Assembly: GCA_029249345.1 (NCBI GenBank)
Contig: JAQWHM010000011.1
Location: 62,001-126,000 of the forward strand
Direction of reading: 5' to 3'
DNA: 64,000 nucleotides
From: UBA10348 sp002469915
Lineage (GTDB): Bacteria; Bacteroidota; Rhodothermia; Rhodothermales; UBA10348
Shown here: positions 17,463 through 25,321 of the stretch, piece after piece
Layout of the letters: every line of letters starts with the position of its first letter
How positions within the stretch are numbered: position 1 is the first letter of the stretch
Translations under genes and position numbers: made by a program
The notes under the pieces: generated by a model
The model's database searches: none
Told to the model about the DNA's origin: nothing
Seen by the model: the letters and a program-made list of their open reading frames with translations, nothing else

Positions 17463-18074
17463 CTACATAATGTGACGTTTGTCACGAAGGAATTTGTACA
17501 TCTGAGCACGGGCGCGAAAAATATGAGCTTTAACCGTGCCTAGGGGAAGGTCTAGCTCCATCGCAATCTCTTCGTACGATTTTTCCTGCTGGTGACGCAT
17601 CACGATGACCCGATGATATTTCCCGGGTAGCTGCTCGATAGCGGCTTGAATGAGTTCACGTCGCTGATCTTCCACAATATGACGGTCAGGACGATAAGTC
17701 GAGTCTGGTAACTCATACTCGACTTCTCCATCTCTTGTATTGATGGGCTTATCAATCGACATCGTGTGGAGCTTCTTCTTGCGAAGAAAGTCAATCGTAT
17801 GATTCGTGGCAATCTTATAGAGCCACGTTGAAAAGGCGTAGTCTGTGGAATAGGACTTGAGAGCGGAAAAGGCCTTGATAAAGCACTCTTGGACGAGATC
17901 ATCAACCTCACCTTGGCGACGCACCATCTTCTGTACGTGGCGCGTAAGCGCGCCACGATACTTCTCCATCAACTCCTGATAGGCAAGTTGATCCCCCTCA
18001 AGGGCTCGACCAACAAGAACGCGGTCCTGCTGGCTCGATTGAGACGGCTTTTTGTCTTGACTGCCCTTGGGCAT
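17463..18074 (-). CDS. ECF-type RNA polymerase sigma factor (RpoE-like)
   Basis: A 203-residue sigma-70 family factor with only regions 2 and 4. Region 2 is about residues 40-105 (DDLVQECFIKAF, YAFSTWLYKIATNHTIDFLR) and region 4 about 140-195 (IEQLPGKYHRVIVMRHQQ, YEEIAMELDLPLGTVKAH with the helix-turn-helix). The linker and N-terminus are longer than in the smallest ECF factors. No anti-sigma gene with the usual zinc-finger form is adjacent. The divergent neighbour at 18283 encodes a small membrane protein, split here, that could be co-regulated. Confidence 0.93.
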   Translation of the reverse strand: MPKGSQDKKPSQSSQQDRVLVGRALEGDQLAYQELMEKYRGALTRHVQKMVRRQGEVDDLVQECFIKAFSALKSYSTDYAFSTWLYKIATNHTIDFLRKKKLHTMSIDKPINTRDGEVEYELPDSTYRPDRHIVEDQRRELIQAAIEQLPGKYHRVIVMRHQQEKSYEEIAMELDLPLGTVKAHIFRARAQMYKFLRDKRHIM

Positions 18075-18282
18075 CCGATGCGTGTTCTGATGAGTGATTC
18101 CGCTCTCAGGATCAAAATAGTAATCCTAGAACAAAGCGCCTCTTAGAATCTTTCCTGATGAAGGAATGATTCGTTCTGCATTCAAAACGGAAACCCGATA
18201 TGTATGTTGCGTTTGGGTCCTAAATATGCACCAATTACCGTTTTTGAGCATATATTTTATATTCTCATTTTATAGAAGAAAT

Positions 18283-18450
18283 ATGAAAGTATACAACGAG
18301 AAAGAAATCGGCTCTATTCTCACCCGAGCTACTAAGCTATCGCAAGACGATGCCAGTCGGGATTCTATGGGATTATCGCTCGAAGAGTTGGAGCAGCTAG
18401 GCCGGGAAGCGGGCATCCCTCCAGATCTCATCCGAAAAAGCGGCAGCTGA
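18283..18450 (+). pseudogene. N-terminal half of a split membrane-protein gene
   Basis: A 55-residue reading frame with an N-terminal helical motif of the kind seen in 2TM membrane proteins: YNEKEIGSIL, then LSLEELEQLGREAGIPPDLIRK. It ends at a TGA (18448-18450), and the next frame starts two bases later. If one A is removed from the A5 run at 18435-18439, the sequence reads LIRKAAAEMGVSRARRKEKN without a break into the following gene, the continuation this family would predict. I read the two frames as one gene, either frameshifted, or slipped at the A run, or miscalled. The ATG at 18283 is preferred to the longer frame from 18166. Confidence 0.7.
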
Positions 18451-18451
18451 A

Positions 18452-19081
18452 ATGGGCGTCTCTCGCGCCCGTCGAAAAGAGAAAAACTGGTTCGGTGGTC
18501 CAGTCTCTTATTCGAATGAACTGATTATAGATGGCGAAATATCCCCAGATGATTGGGAAGAGATGCTACTAGAACTCCGGAACACCTTTAAAGAACCGGG
18601 AGCAGTCACCACGAGAGAGAACACGTACGAATGGACTATCCAGAGCGCGGCCGTAAAGGCACAGGTAACTGCTCGAACGGATGAAGGTAAAACTAAAATT
18701 AACGTATTCTGGGCCGAACCAACGGCGCCGACTCCGTTTTACATTCCAACCATTATTGGCACCATCATCTCACTACCCATTTCATTTGAAGCGTTGGGAT
18801 TAAGCGCCTTTCCGGGCTTATTCGTTGTTCTTGCAACGATGTTGACCATGGTGATGTTGGGACGTTTCGGAGTTTCATCGTACACAGAGCGAAAAGCACG
18901 CAATTTGGACCAAATGATGACAGCCATCGAACTCATCGGTGTCAAAGGCCAGCGCCCTTCCACGTCACGATCGAAACCATTGACCGCAGAGAAGGCCGCT
19001 CCTAAACGTATACCATTGGATGGAACGGAGGACGCGGAAGAAGCGGAGCGGAGTCCGATTAGAAACCAAAATCGGGCCTAA
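18452..19081 (+). CDS. C-terminal part of the split gene: 2TM membrane protein
   Basis: A 209-residue frame. A soluble N-terminal domain (residues 15-85: ELIIDGEISPDDWEEMLLELR, TYEWTIQSAAVKAQV) is followed by two closely spaced membrane helices (about 95-140) and a charged tail. The domain order helical motif / beta domain / two membrane helices is what a single uninterrupted protein with the preceding frame would have. It may be translated on its own from the ATG at 18452, but the more likely state is one gene covering 18283-19081. Family function is unknown. Confidence 0.65.
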   Translation: MGVSRARRKEKNWFGGPVSYSNELIIDGEISPDDWEEMLLELRNTFKEPGAVTTRENTYEWTIQSAAVKAQVTARTDEGKTKINVFWAEPTAPTPFYIPTIIGTIISLPISFEALGLSAFPGLFVVLATMLTMVMLGRFGVSSYTERKARNLDQMMTAIELIGVKGQRPSTSRSKPLTAEKAAPKRIPLDGTEDAEEAERSPIRNQNRA

Positions 19082-19359
19082 AACGAGTAATAAGCGGCAA
19101 TAAGTGTGCGCAGGTTGGTTATTGCATTATCATTCGCACCAAAGACTGGGGCGTAATGAGAGTCAAAGGATGAACCGTAGCTGACAGACGTTGCCTCGAC
19201 CTCAAACGCAATCCTCAGGTTCTGAATCTCGGCACTGACCCGTGGTGCAATGCGCCACATCTGATCAATATTTCCAGCTCTTTCAAACGTACTTTCAATA
19301 GGGGCTGTAAGGGCGTCACTGGTTCCAAGATTTACGTGGAAACTACACCCTTGGATCAC
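19078..19359 (-). pseudogene. Relic of an outer-membrane beta-barrel protein (C-terminal fragment)
   Basis: A 93-codon frame that reads like the end of an outer-membrane porin. It has alternating residues in NLRIAFEVEATSVSYGSSF and a terminal strand NLRTLIAAYYSF that ends in Phe, as needed for insertion by the BAM complex. There is no signal peptide, and the frame is far too short for a barrel. It overlaps the end of the preceding gene by four bases. I interpret it as what remains of a larger gene after a deletion or rearrangement. Confidence 0.5.
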
Positions 19360-19389
19360 ACTAACCCCTTCTTTTGTAGCTCTGTTAGG

Positions 19390-19421
19390 GGGGATGGCGC
19401 AGCCATCCCCTCCCTTTTTTT
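19390..19421 (+). terminator. Rho-independent terminator (plus strand)
   Basis: A perfect 9-bp stem (19390-19398 with 19402-19410, loop GCA) followed by TCCC and seven T. It points along the plus strand but lies 300 bases past the nearest plus-strand gene, with only the minus-strand barrel relic between. It may terminate the 18283-19081 transcript. Confidence 0.85.
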
Positions 19422-19522
19422 ATATCCTAGCCACAGTTTCAGCACGATAATGTGACGTTTTCGAGACATCTTCAGCACCATGCCTGCCGTCTAATGATCA
19501 CAACTTAACCGAGTACATGATC

Positions 19523-19993
19523 ATGAAATCTTTGAAACAACACCTTCTTCTTTCTGCCTTGTTGCTCCTCTTTTCGGGAGCGGCATCGGCACAAACGACA
19601 ACCCAAGAACGTGCAGAGGAGCCTGAAATGGCAGCCGATACGAGAGAGCGCCCCATGAGGCATAGCATAGAACAACGACGGGGGGAGCACCTGCAACGCT
19701 TAGAGCGTGGACGACGTCCGACTGTCAGGCAACGTCCCACTCTCAGGCAACGGCGAGTAAAAGCGCATCGCCCGGGAATTAAAGCGGCTCAGAACCCGAG
19801 AATCGCAAAAAAAACAGCACAACGCGTCGTCAAGATGCGAAAAATGCAGTTTCGCACGCAGAAATTAAAAGCTCAGACGGCCAAACTCGAGCTTCGAACG
19901 GCTAAAGTGAGATCACGGAATATGAAACACCTACGAGCTCATCAGGCTGCCCGATCCACGTGTGCTTCCAAAACACCGGAATCAGTGCAGTAA
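19523..19993 (+). CDS. Secreted, highly basic protein (156 aa)
   Basis: I do not recognise a family. The signal peptide ends in ASAQ; the mature part is extremely rich in Arg, Lys and Gln, with a repetitive look (RPTVRQRPTLRQRR, MRKMQFRTQKLKAQTAKLELRTAKVRSR split in short units). Low hydrophobicity suggests a disordered or long-helical protein that binds nucleic acid or polyanionic polymers outside the inner membrane. The ATG at 19523 is the better start; one two codons earlier is possible. A hairpin lies downstream. Confidence 0.72.
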   Translation: MKSLKQHLLLSALLLLFSGAASAQTTTQERAEEPEMAADTRERPMRHSIEQRRGEHLQRLERGRRPTVRQRPTLRQRRVKAHRPGIKAAQNPRIAKKTAQRVVKMRKMQFRTQKLKAQTAKLELRTAKVRSRNMKHLRAHQAARSTCASKTPESVQ

Positions 19994-20051
19994 ACTGTGG
20001 TTTAGACGCTGTAACCTTGGTAGGTAAGGGCAAAAATATGAGTTTAACGCA

Positions 20052-20085
20052 AGCGGGGCGGTGGACAAAAGTCCACCGCCCCGCT
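20052..20085. terminator. Shared hairpin between the basic secreted gene and glnN
   Basis: A perfect 15-bp stem (20052-20066 with 20071-20085, AAAA loop) between the ends of two converging genes. The T run is weak on both strands (three T on the plus side), so it may act as a bidirectional or Rho-assisted terminator. Confidence 0.65.
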
Positions 20086-20117
20086 TTACGATCTTGCGTA
20101 GAGAACAAGAAGTCGCC

Positions 20118-22301
20118 CTATTTCACGAACAGGATATCGCGATACGTTGGTAGGGGCCAAAGATCTCCGGCCGTGATTCGCTCGAGACGGTCTGTTGCAT
20201 GTCTGACCTTCATCATGGCAGGAATCACATTGTCTAGCATGTGATGTGCTTTTTCGTGGACCGAATCGCCACCAAGCTCCTTATTCTGATCGATTAGTTC
20301 GCCAAGCGCAACCTGAAGCTCATCTACATAAGCTGCAGCGTGGTCAGCTACGAGCTTCACACCTTTGGTTGAAACCCCTGCCTTCTTGCCTTTCTGGATG
20401 GTGTCCACCAAGCTATCAAGATATCGGGTGGCTGCCGGCATGACCATCGTGCGGGCCATGTGCTCAGTCGTTTCCGCTTCAATGTTGATACTCAGAAAGT
20501 ACTGTTCAACCCAGATGTCCTCGCGACTGCGAAGCTCTGCTTCCGAGAGCACTCCATAGGTCTCAAAAAGCTTGATATTCTTTTCAGAAACCAGCGTCTC
20601 GAGCGCATCGACCGTGGTTTTCAGATTCAACAGACCACGACGCTCAGCTTCTTCGTGCCATTCGTCCGTGTAGTTATCACCACCAAATAGGATATCCTTT
20701 GATTCGTGCACGGTTTCGCGGACAACCGCAGCAACCGCCATTTCCAGATCGGCACCATCAGCCAATTTCGATTCCAAGATGTCTGACATCTCGTCGAGAG
20801 CCTCGGCGGCTATCGTGTTCAACACCACATTGGCGAACGATACACTCTGACTAGATCCGACAGCACGGAATTCAAATTTATTACCCGTGAAAGCAAAAGG
20901 CGAAGTTCGATTTCTGTCACCCGCATGACGCGGAAGATCGGGAAGAACCGGCGTTCCTAATCCCAAAAGCCCGCCTTGTTTACTTTTTGTTGCCGCTCCC
21001 GACTCAATCTGATTGAACACATCTTCTAACTGCTCACCCAGAAAAATGGAAATGATAGCCGGAGGAGCCTCATTGGCACCAAGTCGATGATCATTGGCAG
21101 CAGATGCTACAGAGACACGCAGCAGGTCTTGGTGGCGGTACACCGCTTTGATTACCGCAGCACAGAAGAACAAAAATTGCAGATTGTCATGCGGGTTGTC
21201 TCCAGGCTCAAGCAAATTAAGTCCGGTGTCCGTACCCAGTGACCAGTTGTTGTGCTTTCCGCTTCCGTTAACACCTTTGAACGGCTTTTCATGAAGCAAA
21301 CACACCATTCCGTAGTTACGAGCAATACGCTGCAACGTAATCATGATCAACTGCTGATGATCGCACGCAATGTTAGTATTCTCATATAGAGGAGCCAGCT
21401 CATACTGGCTCGGAGCGACCTCATTGTGGCGTGTCTTAACCGGAATACCAAGGCGATAAAGTTCTTTTTCTGTTTCGAGCATGCAGCTCAACACACGATC
21501 CGGGATAGAACCGAAGTAATGGTCATCCAATTCCTGCCCACGTGGCGGCTTCGCGCCTACGAGTGTACGTCCCGTAATCATGAGATCTGGACGACGGAAG
21601 TAATATTGTTCATCGATCAAAAAATACTCTTGCTCCACACCCACTGTCGAAGCCACTTTGGTTATTCCCTGATGACCAAATAGCTCAAGGGCACGAAGAG
21701 CCTGCTTGTTGATCGCCTCCATAGAGCGCAGTAACGGCGTTTTGGCATCTAGTGCTTCTCCACTCCAAGAAGCAAAGGCCGTCGGGATTGCCAAGTAGGA
21801 GCCGTTCGCATTCTCAACAATGAAGGCTGGAGATGTTGGGTCCCAAATCGTATATCCACGAGCTTCAAAAGTCGCGCGAAGACCTCCACTTGGAAAACTG
21901 GAAGCATCGGGCTCGCCTTGAATCAACTCCTTACCTGAAAAGCGAGCAATCGCTCCGCCACCCTTATTAGGAGTGATGAACGAATCATGCTTTTCAGCGG
22001 TAGATCCGGTCAGGGGCTGAAACCAGTGAGTGAAATGCGTAGCACCGCGCTCCACAGCCCACTCCTTCATGGCCAAAGCCACGACGTCCGCAATGGTAGG
22101 ATCTAACGTGTGCCCTTTATCTATAGTGGCTCGCAAGCTTTTGTAGATCTCCTTTGGAAGACGGTTTTCCATCTCTTCCATTCCGAAAGCATTCTCTCCG
22201 AAAATGCGCTCGATATCCATTGGACCGGCTTTTTTGCCGCTTCCATTTGGGGAAAATTTAGTAGCTGCTACCAGATTGTAGTCTGACTCGTGGCGACTCA
22301 T
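20118..22301 (-). CDS. glnN: Glutamine synthetase type III
   Basis: A 727-residue GSIII, the large dodecameric form that makes glutamine from glutamate and ammonia with ATP. It is recognised by length and by KHNNWSLGTDTG, NRTSPFAFTGNKFEFRAVGSS and the N-terminal FGENAFG region, all GSIII-specific. It is typical of Bacteroidota and some cyanobacteria and is not adenylylated like GSI. The upstream Lrp-type regulator on the same strand (40 bases away) is a natural candidate to control it. Confidence 0.97.
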   Translation of the reverse strand: MSRHESDYNLVAATKFSPNGSGKKAGPMDIERIFGENAFGMEEMENRLPKEIYKSLRATIDKGHTLDPTIADVVALAMKEWAVERGATHFTHWFQPLTGSTAEKHDSFITPNKGGGAIARFSGKELIQGEPDASSFPSGGLRATFEARGYTIWDPTSPAFIVENANGSYLAIPTAFASWSGEALDAKTPLLRSMEAINKQALRALELFGHQGITKVASTVGVEQEYFLIDEQYYFRRPDLMITGRTLVGAKPPRGQELDDHYFGSIPDRVLSCMLETEKELYRLGIPVKTRHNEVAPSQYELAPLYENTNIACDHQQLIMITLQRIARNYGMVCLLHEKPFKGVNGSGKHNNWSLGTDTGLNLLEPGDNPHDNLQFLFFCAAVIKAVYRHQDLLRVSVASAANDHRLGANEAPPAIISIFLGEQLEDVFNQIESGAATKSKQGGLLGLGTPVLPDLPRHAGDRNRTSPFAFTGNKFEFRAVGSSQSVSFANVVLNTIAAEALDEMSDILESKLADGADLEMAVAAVVRETVHESKDILFGGDNYTDEWHEEAERRGLLNLKTTVDALETLVSEKNIKLFETYGVLSEAELRSREDIWVEQYFLSINIEAETTEHMARTMVMPAATRYLDSLVDTIQKGKKAGVSTKGVKLVADHAAAYVDELQVALGELIDQNKELGGDSVHEKAHHMLDNVIPAMMKVRHATDRLERITAGDLWPLPTYRDILFVK

Positions 22302-22341
22302 TGGTGTATATGAGGTGTTGGTGTGGTGTACTTATTTACGT

Positions 22342-22821
22342 TCAGTCGGTCGATTCCAAAATCATGGGTTGAACCGGAACGCTTCGAGTGTCTTTGTAGC
22401 TGGATAAAACGATTGAAGTTGATGTGCCATGTACGCCCGGCCATCCCTGAATAGTCGAAAGCATTTTTTCGAGCCCGGAAGTATTACTGATCAGGACCCG
22501 GAGAATATGTGAACCTTCTCCCGTGATCGAGTGCACTTCCTGAACCTGCTCCATCTGGCTGGCGCGTTTCACAAACGTGTCGTAATGCTTCGAACCGTCG
22601 ACCATTACGCGAATAAATGCCGAGATGTCATATCCCGTTATCCGGGGATTGACCACAGCATGATATCCGTCAATAACGCCGCGTTCTTGAAGCTTCTTCA
22701 TCCTTTCGCTGACTGAGGGCACAGACAGTCCCACATCTTCAGCGATTTCATTTCTCTTTATGCGGCCTCTTTCCTGCAGAAGCTGCAGAATGCGCACATC
22801 AATGTCATCAATTCGATTCAT
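22342..22821 (-). CDS. Lrp/AsnC family transcriptional regulator
   Basis: A 159-residue Lrp/AsnC regulator with an N-terminal helix-turn-helix (IDDIDVRILQLLQERGRIKRNEIAEDVGLSVPSVSERM) and a C-terminal RAM/ACT-like ligand domain (VHSITGEGSHILRVLI). I take the ATG at 22821 because it gives the usual family length and has a possible ribosome site (AGGCAGGG); the frame is open 18 codons further upstream. It sits just before glnN in the same direction, so it likely controls nitrogen assimilation in response to an amino acid. The ligand is unknown. Confidence 0.93.
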   Translation of the reverse strand: MNRIDDIDVRILQLLQERGRIKRNEIAEDVGLSVPSVSERMKKLQERGVIDGYHAVVNPRITGYDISAFIRVMVDGSKHYDTFVKRASQMEQVQEVHSITGEGSHILRVLISNTSGLEKMLSTIQGWPGVHGTSTSIVLSSYKDTRSVPVQPMILESTD

Positions 22822-23052
22822 CCCTGCCTTAAATAATTTAGGTGATAATATAAGTTTGCCTTTTTTATCGATCAAGATTTATTAAAAATGAATTATTAAT
22901 TCAAGTACTCTATCATATCGGTACCCAAGGCGCAACCCGCAACCCCGTGTGCTGCATAGCTATCCGACCAGCCTGAACCAAGTACTTACCAGCCCCATTG
23001 GGGCGATCAATGATGCCTAAGAGAGATTTCGCATCAGATTCTCTGTATCCCT

Positions 23053-23085
23053 TTTGAACGAGTTTATCACAAGTGCGTATCTTTG
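23053..23085 (+). promoter_or_regulatory. Bacteroidota-type promoter of the tRNA-Met gene
   Basis: TTTG (23053-23056), a 21-base spacer, then TATCTTTG (23078-23085), a full match to the TTTG-N19..23-TAnnTTTG promoter known for Bacteroidota housekeeping sigma factors. The tRNA begins 41 bases downstream of the -7 box. Confidence 0.65.
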
Positions 23086-23126
23086 CGCCCAATCCCGTGC
23101 TCGCTTTCCGGTGAACGCGTTGTTTT

Positions 23127-23199
23127 GGGCCCGTAGCTCAGTGGTCAGAGCTGTCGACTCATAATCGATAGGTCGCAGGTTCAAGTCCTGCCGGGCCCA
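23127..23199 (+). tRNA. tRNA-Met (CAU anticodon)
   Basis: A 73-base cloverleaf. The acceptor GGGCCCG (23127-23133) pairs with CGGGCCC (23192-23198) plus discriminator A; a D-arm GCTC/GAGC, a 5-bp anticodon stem around CTCATAA, and a T-arm GCAGG/CCTGC with TTCAAGT loop follow. The anticodon is CAU. The D-arm and anticodon-loop resemble elongator tRNA-Met; a CAU tRNA modified to read AUA (Ile) cannot be excluded by sequence alone. CCA is not encoded. Confidence 0.92.
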
Positions 23200-23203
23200 C
23201 TAG

Positions 23204-23243
23204 AACCCCATGTATGCCAGAGGCCTACATGGGGTTTTGTTTT
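23204..23243 (+). terminator. Terminator of the tRNA-Met transcript
   Basis: An 11-bp stem (23204-23214 with 23226-23236, 11-base loop) followed by a T-rich stretch, five bases past the tRNA. Confidence 0.85.
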
Positions 23244-23612
23244 ACGGACGATAATTACCCAAGATTTGACTCACTTAGAGACGACGGTAAAAGGTAGCGC
23301 GAGAACTAAATGCTCCATCCCCTCACTGCCTTCGTCTCGGTCATTCCGAGCAGTCAGGATTATAAAAGAATTATCATCCCTAGACGCTACTAACTGCAGC
23401 AGAAGGAAGGCTTGGGCTACCAATAACACGTCAGCTTGCAGGAGCGCAGAGTAAAAACCAACTCGCACGGCCTAATATTTACCTGTATGCGTATCGTGGG
23501 GATCACTTATCTCTCTAAAACCCGAATCCGAAAAATAATATGATGTGAATTATGTATAATGATAAGGATACATACTCCTATATCCGTAATGATCCTTTTC
23601 GAGGCATTATCA
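23244..23612. other. Intergenic region without a supported gene
   Basis: About 370 bases between the tRNA terminator and the lipoprotein gene at 23613. Two short opposite-strand frames exist here (up to 65 codons) but neither has a good start or recognisable content. The last ~70 bases are AT-rich and should hold the promoter of the 23613 gene. Confidence 0.5.
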
Positions 23613-24161
23613 ATGAAAACAATTCTTCCTGTACTCGCCTTTACGGCATTTTTCGCCGGCTGCCAGATGGCAGAAGCCCCCGCAGAAGAGGCCCAAGACC
23701 CTGTAGAACCCACTACTACAGATGCCTCCTTTGATGCCATAAAATCGTTGGAAGGCACGTGGAACGGAACCATGGCATTCGACGACGGCCGCGAAGATGT
23801 ATCCATCTTAAGTGAATTCAAAGTGGTCTCGGGTGGCAATACGGTCATCGAGAAATGGATCGAAGACGGTGTGGAGATGGCGACGACCTTTACCATGGAA
23901 GATGGTAGAATGCTCACCAAACATTATTGTGTTCTTGGGACTGAGCCTTCGTTTCAAAGTACCATGAGCACGGACGGAACTATCGACTTTACGCTACGTG
24001 ACGACGTCCCATACGAAATGGGCGTAAACGACTTCTTGGCCAGTATGTCATTCGACCTCTCAGAAGTCGAATCAAATTCAATGAGCCGTAGTGGGGTCGT
24101 CTCAGTTGGCGGCGAAGACATAACCTCCTCAGCAGTACTGACAAGAACAACGGACGAATAG
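23613..24161 (+). CDS. Lipocalin-like (DUF1579-type) lipoprotein
   Basis: A 182-residue lipoprotein. The signal peptide MKTILPVLAFTAFF ends in the lipobox FAGC, followed by an Ala/Glu/Pro-rich linker. The mature domain begins ...SLEGTWNGTMAF and continues with regular beta strands (ILSEFKVVSGGNTVIEKW), the pattern of DUF1579/lipocalin-like barrels. Function unknown; such barrels often bind small hydrophobic molecules. I chose the ATG at 23613 (ribosome site GAGG) over the longer frame from 23559. Confidence 0.82.
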   Translation: MKTILPVLAFTAFFAGCQMAEAPAEEAQDPVEPTTTDASFDAIKSLEGTWNGTMAFDDGREDVSILSEFKVVSGGNTVIEKWIEDGVEMATTFTMEDGRMLTKHYCVLGTEPSFQSTMSTDGTIDFTLRDDVPYEMGVNDFLASMSFDLSEVESNSMSRSGVVSVGGEDITSSAVLTRTTDE

Positions 24162-24186
24162 CCCCATGGCGCAAATGTAATTGCGA

Positions 24187-24223
24187 AAGCCTCGCTAGTC
24201 TTGGACTAGCGGGGCTTTTTTTG
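24187..24223 (+). terminator. Rho-independent terminator
   Basis: A 14-bp stem with one G-T pair (24187-24200 with 24204-24217, TTG loop) running into seven T, 25 bases past the lipoprotein stop. Confidence 0.92.
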
Positions 24224-24380
24224 TGTTAAACATGTCGCTCAACTAAGTACATCCATTCATACGAATAGAGAGGCCTGAAAATTAGGGGTTCTCAGACACG
24301 ACTGTTATTCTAATAAGCCCCTAAAAACCGTAGGACTTTGATCTCGCTTCCAACAACTTATAATTAACCACCCAACCAGA

Positions 24381-24872
24381 ATGTCAGATACACTTTCAAA
24401 AACCTGCTCTCTCTTCTTCATTGCTCTTCTTATATCCGGAAATGCGGTGAACGCGCAAGAAGCCGATCCAAGTGACGTTAGTTCAGTTGATGCCATTATT
24501 CAGGCTTATTACGAAGTCGTTTCTGGTCCTGCGGGTGAAATTCCTGACATAATGAGGGATAAAACGCTTCATCACCCTAGTGCATGGATTGCGATTGCTG
24601 GAACCGATGACGAAGGAAACCCTGTTGTTCAGACAATGGACCTGGATGGTTTTTATGGTGAAAATGCGCCCCGCACCGAAGGTTTTTTCGAGTGGGAAAC
24701 CGATCGGCAAATCCGTCGATCAGGCAATATGGTCAGTGTATGGAGTAGCTATGCCACGTCTCTAACCGAAGGTGGTGAGCCGTACACTCGTGGCGTAAAC
24801 ACCATCACGCTGTGGTTTGATGGAAACCGATGGTGGGTGATGAATTGGATGTTTGATACGACCGACGGCTAG
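24381..24872 (+). CDS. Secreted NTF2/SnoaL-like protein
   Basis: A 163-residue exported protein. The signal peptide (MSDTLSKTCSLFFIALLISG) is followed by a cleavage region NAVNAQEA and a single cone-shaped domain like the NTF2/SnoaL group: VDAIIQAYYEVVSG, MRDKTLHHPSAWIAIAG, and the closing strand RWWVMNWMFD. SnoaL-like domains range from cyclases to simple ligand-binding folds, so no reaction can be assigned. It converges with the zinc-ribbon gene across a long hairpin. Confidence 0.75.
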   Translation: MSDTLSKTCSLFFIALLISGNAVNAQEADPSDVSSVDAIIQAYYEVVSGPAGEIPDIMRDKTLHHPSAWIAIAGTDDEGNPVVQTMDLDGFYGENAPRTEGFFEWETDRQIRRSGNMVSVWSSYATSLTEGGEPYTRGVNTITLWFDGNRWWVMNWMFDTTDG

Positions 24873-24930
24873 CACGCATTGCTCATAGTATCGATAAGCC
24901 GCAGACTTGCGTCCTGCGAACCTTACTAAA

Positions 24931-24971
24931 CCTAGAAGCCCCGATTGCGATACGCAATCGGGGCTTCTAGG
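24931..24971. terminator. 19-bp perfect hairpin between convergent genes
   Basis: A perfect 19-bp stem (24931-24949 with 24953-24971, ATA loop) placed between the ends of the NTF2-like gene and the zinc-ribbon gene. Neither strand has a T run after it, so it is an atypical terminator or a structured element. Confidence 0.6.
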
Positions 24972-24989
24972 TAACAACCAATAGCGAGA

Positions 24990-25190
24990 TTAACCGCCAA
25001 TTTCGCAGGTCATGTCGTCGCCACAGCACATGGGCGATTTAACCTTGCCATGACCATCCGGACACTGAGATACTGCCACTTGAGCGCCTGAGCCGGTCGT
25101 AATGGTAGAATGAACGAGTTCTTTATTGCAATGTCCACAGGTCATTGAACCCACACTCATTCCGCATTTTCCGCATGAATATGCTGCCAT
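24990..25190 (-). CDS. Small zinc-ribbon protein (66 aa)
   Basis: A 66-residue, cysteine-rich protein with two CxxC pairs close together (Cys6/Cys9 and Cys18/Cys21) and four further cysteines (43, 55, 56, 62), so it probably binds one or two zinc or iron ions. No family name can be given with confidence. I took the ATG at 25190 because AGGAAG precedes it; the longer frame to 25334 has no matching content. It is divergent from ltrA with 131 bases between the starts. Confidence 0.75.
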   Translation of the reverse strand: MAAYSCGKCGMSVGSMTCGHCNKELVHSTITTGSGAQVAVSQCPDGHGKVKSPMCCGDDMTCEIGG

Positions 25191-25321
25191 CGAACTTCCT
25201 CTGATTTGAGATTGAATTTTTGCTGCTTTAAATCTAACACTTGCAGCGCTATGAGTCGAGTCGCTTGTTCTTTTAACAGTGTGGAGGCGTAGTTTCCGAC
25301 ACCTAAAACCAAGACCCTCGA

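Noticed and set aside
18166..18282. Upstream extension of the split gene's first frame
   Set aside because: It is AT-rich leader DNA that reads as a hydrophobic patch; the family-like part begins at 18283.
23266..23468. Overlapping short frames (60-65 codons) on both strands after the tRNA
   Set aside because: No normal start (GTG at best), no recognisable domain, overlapping each other.
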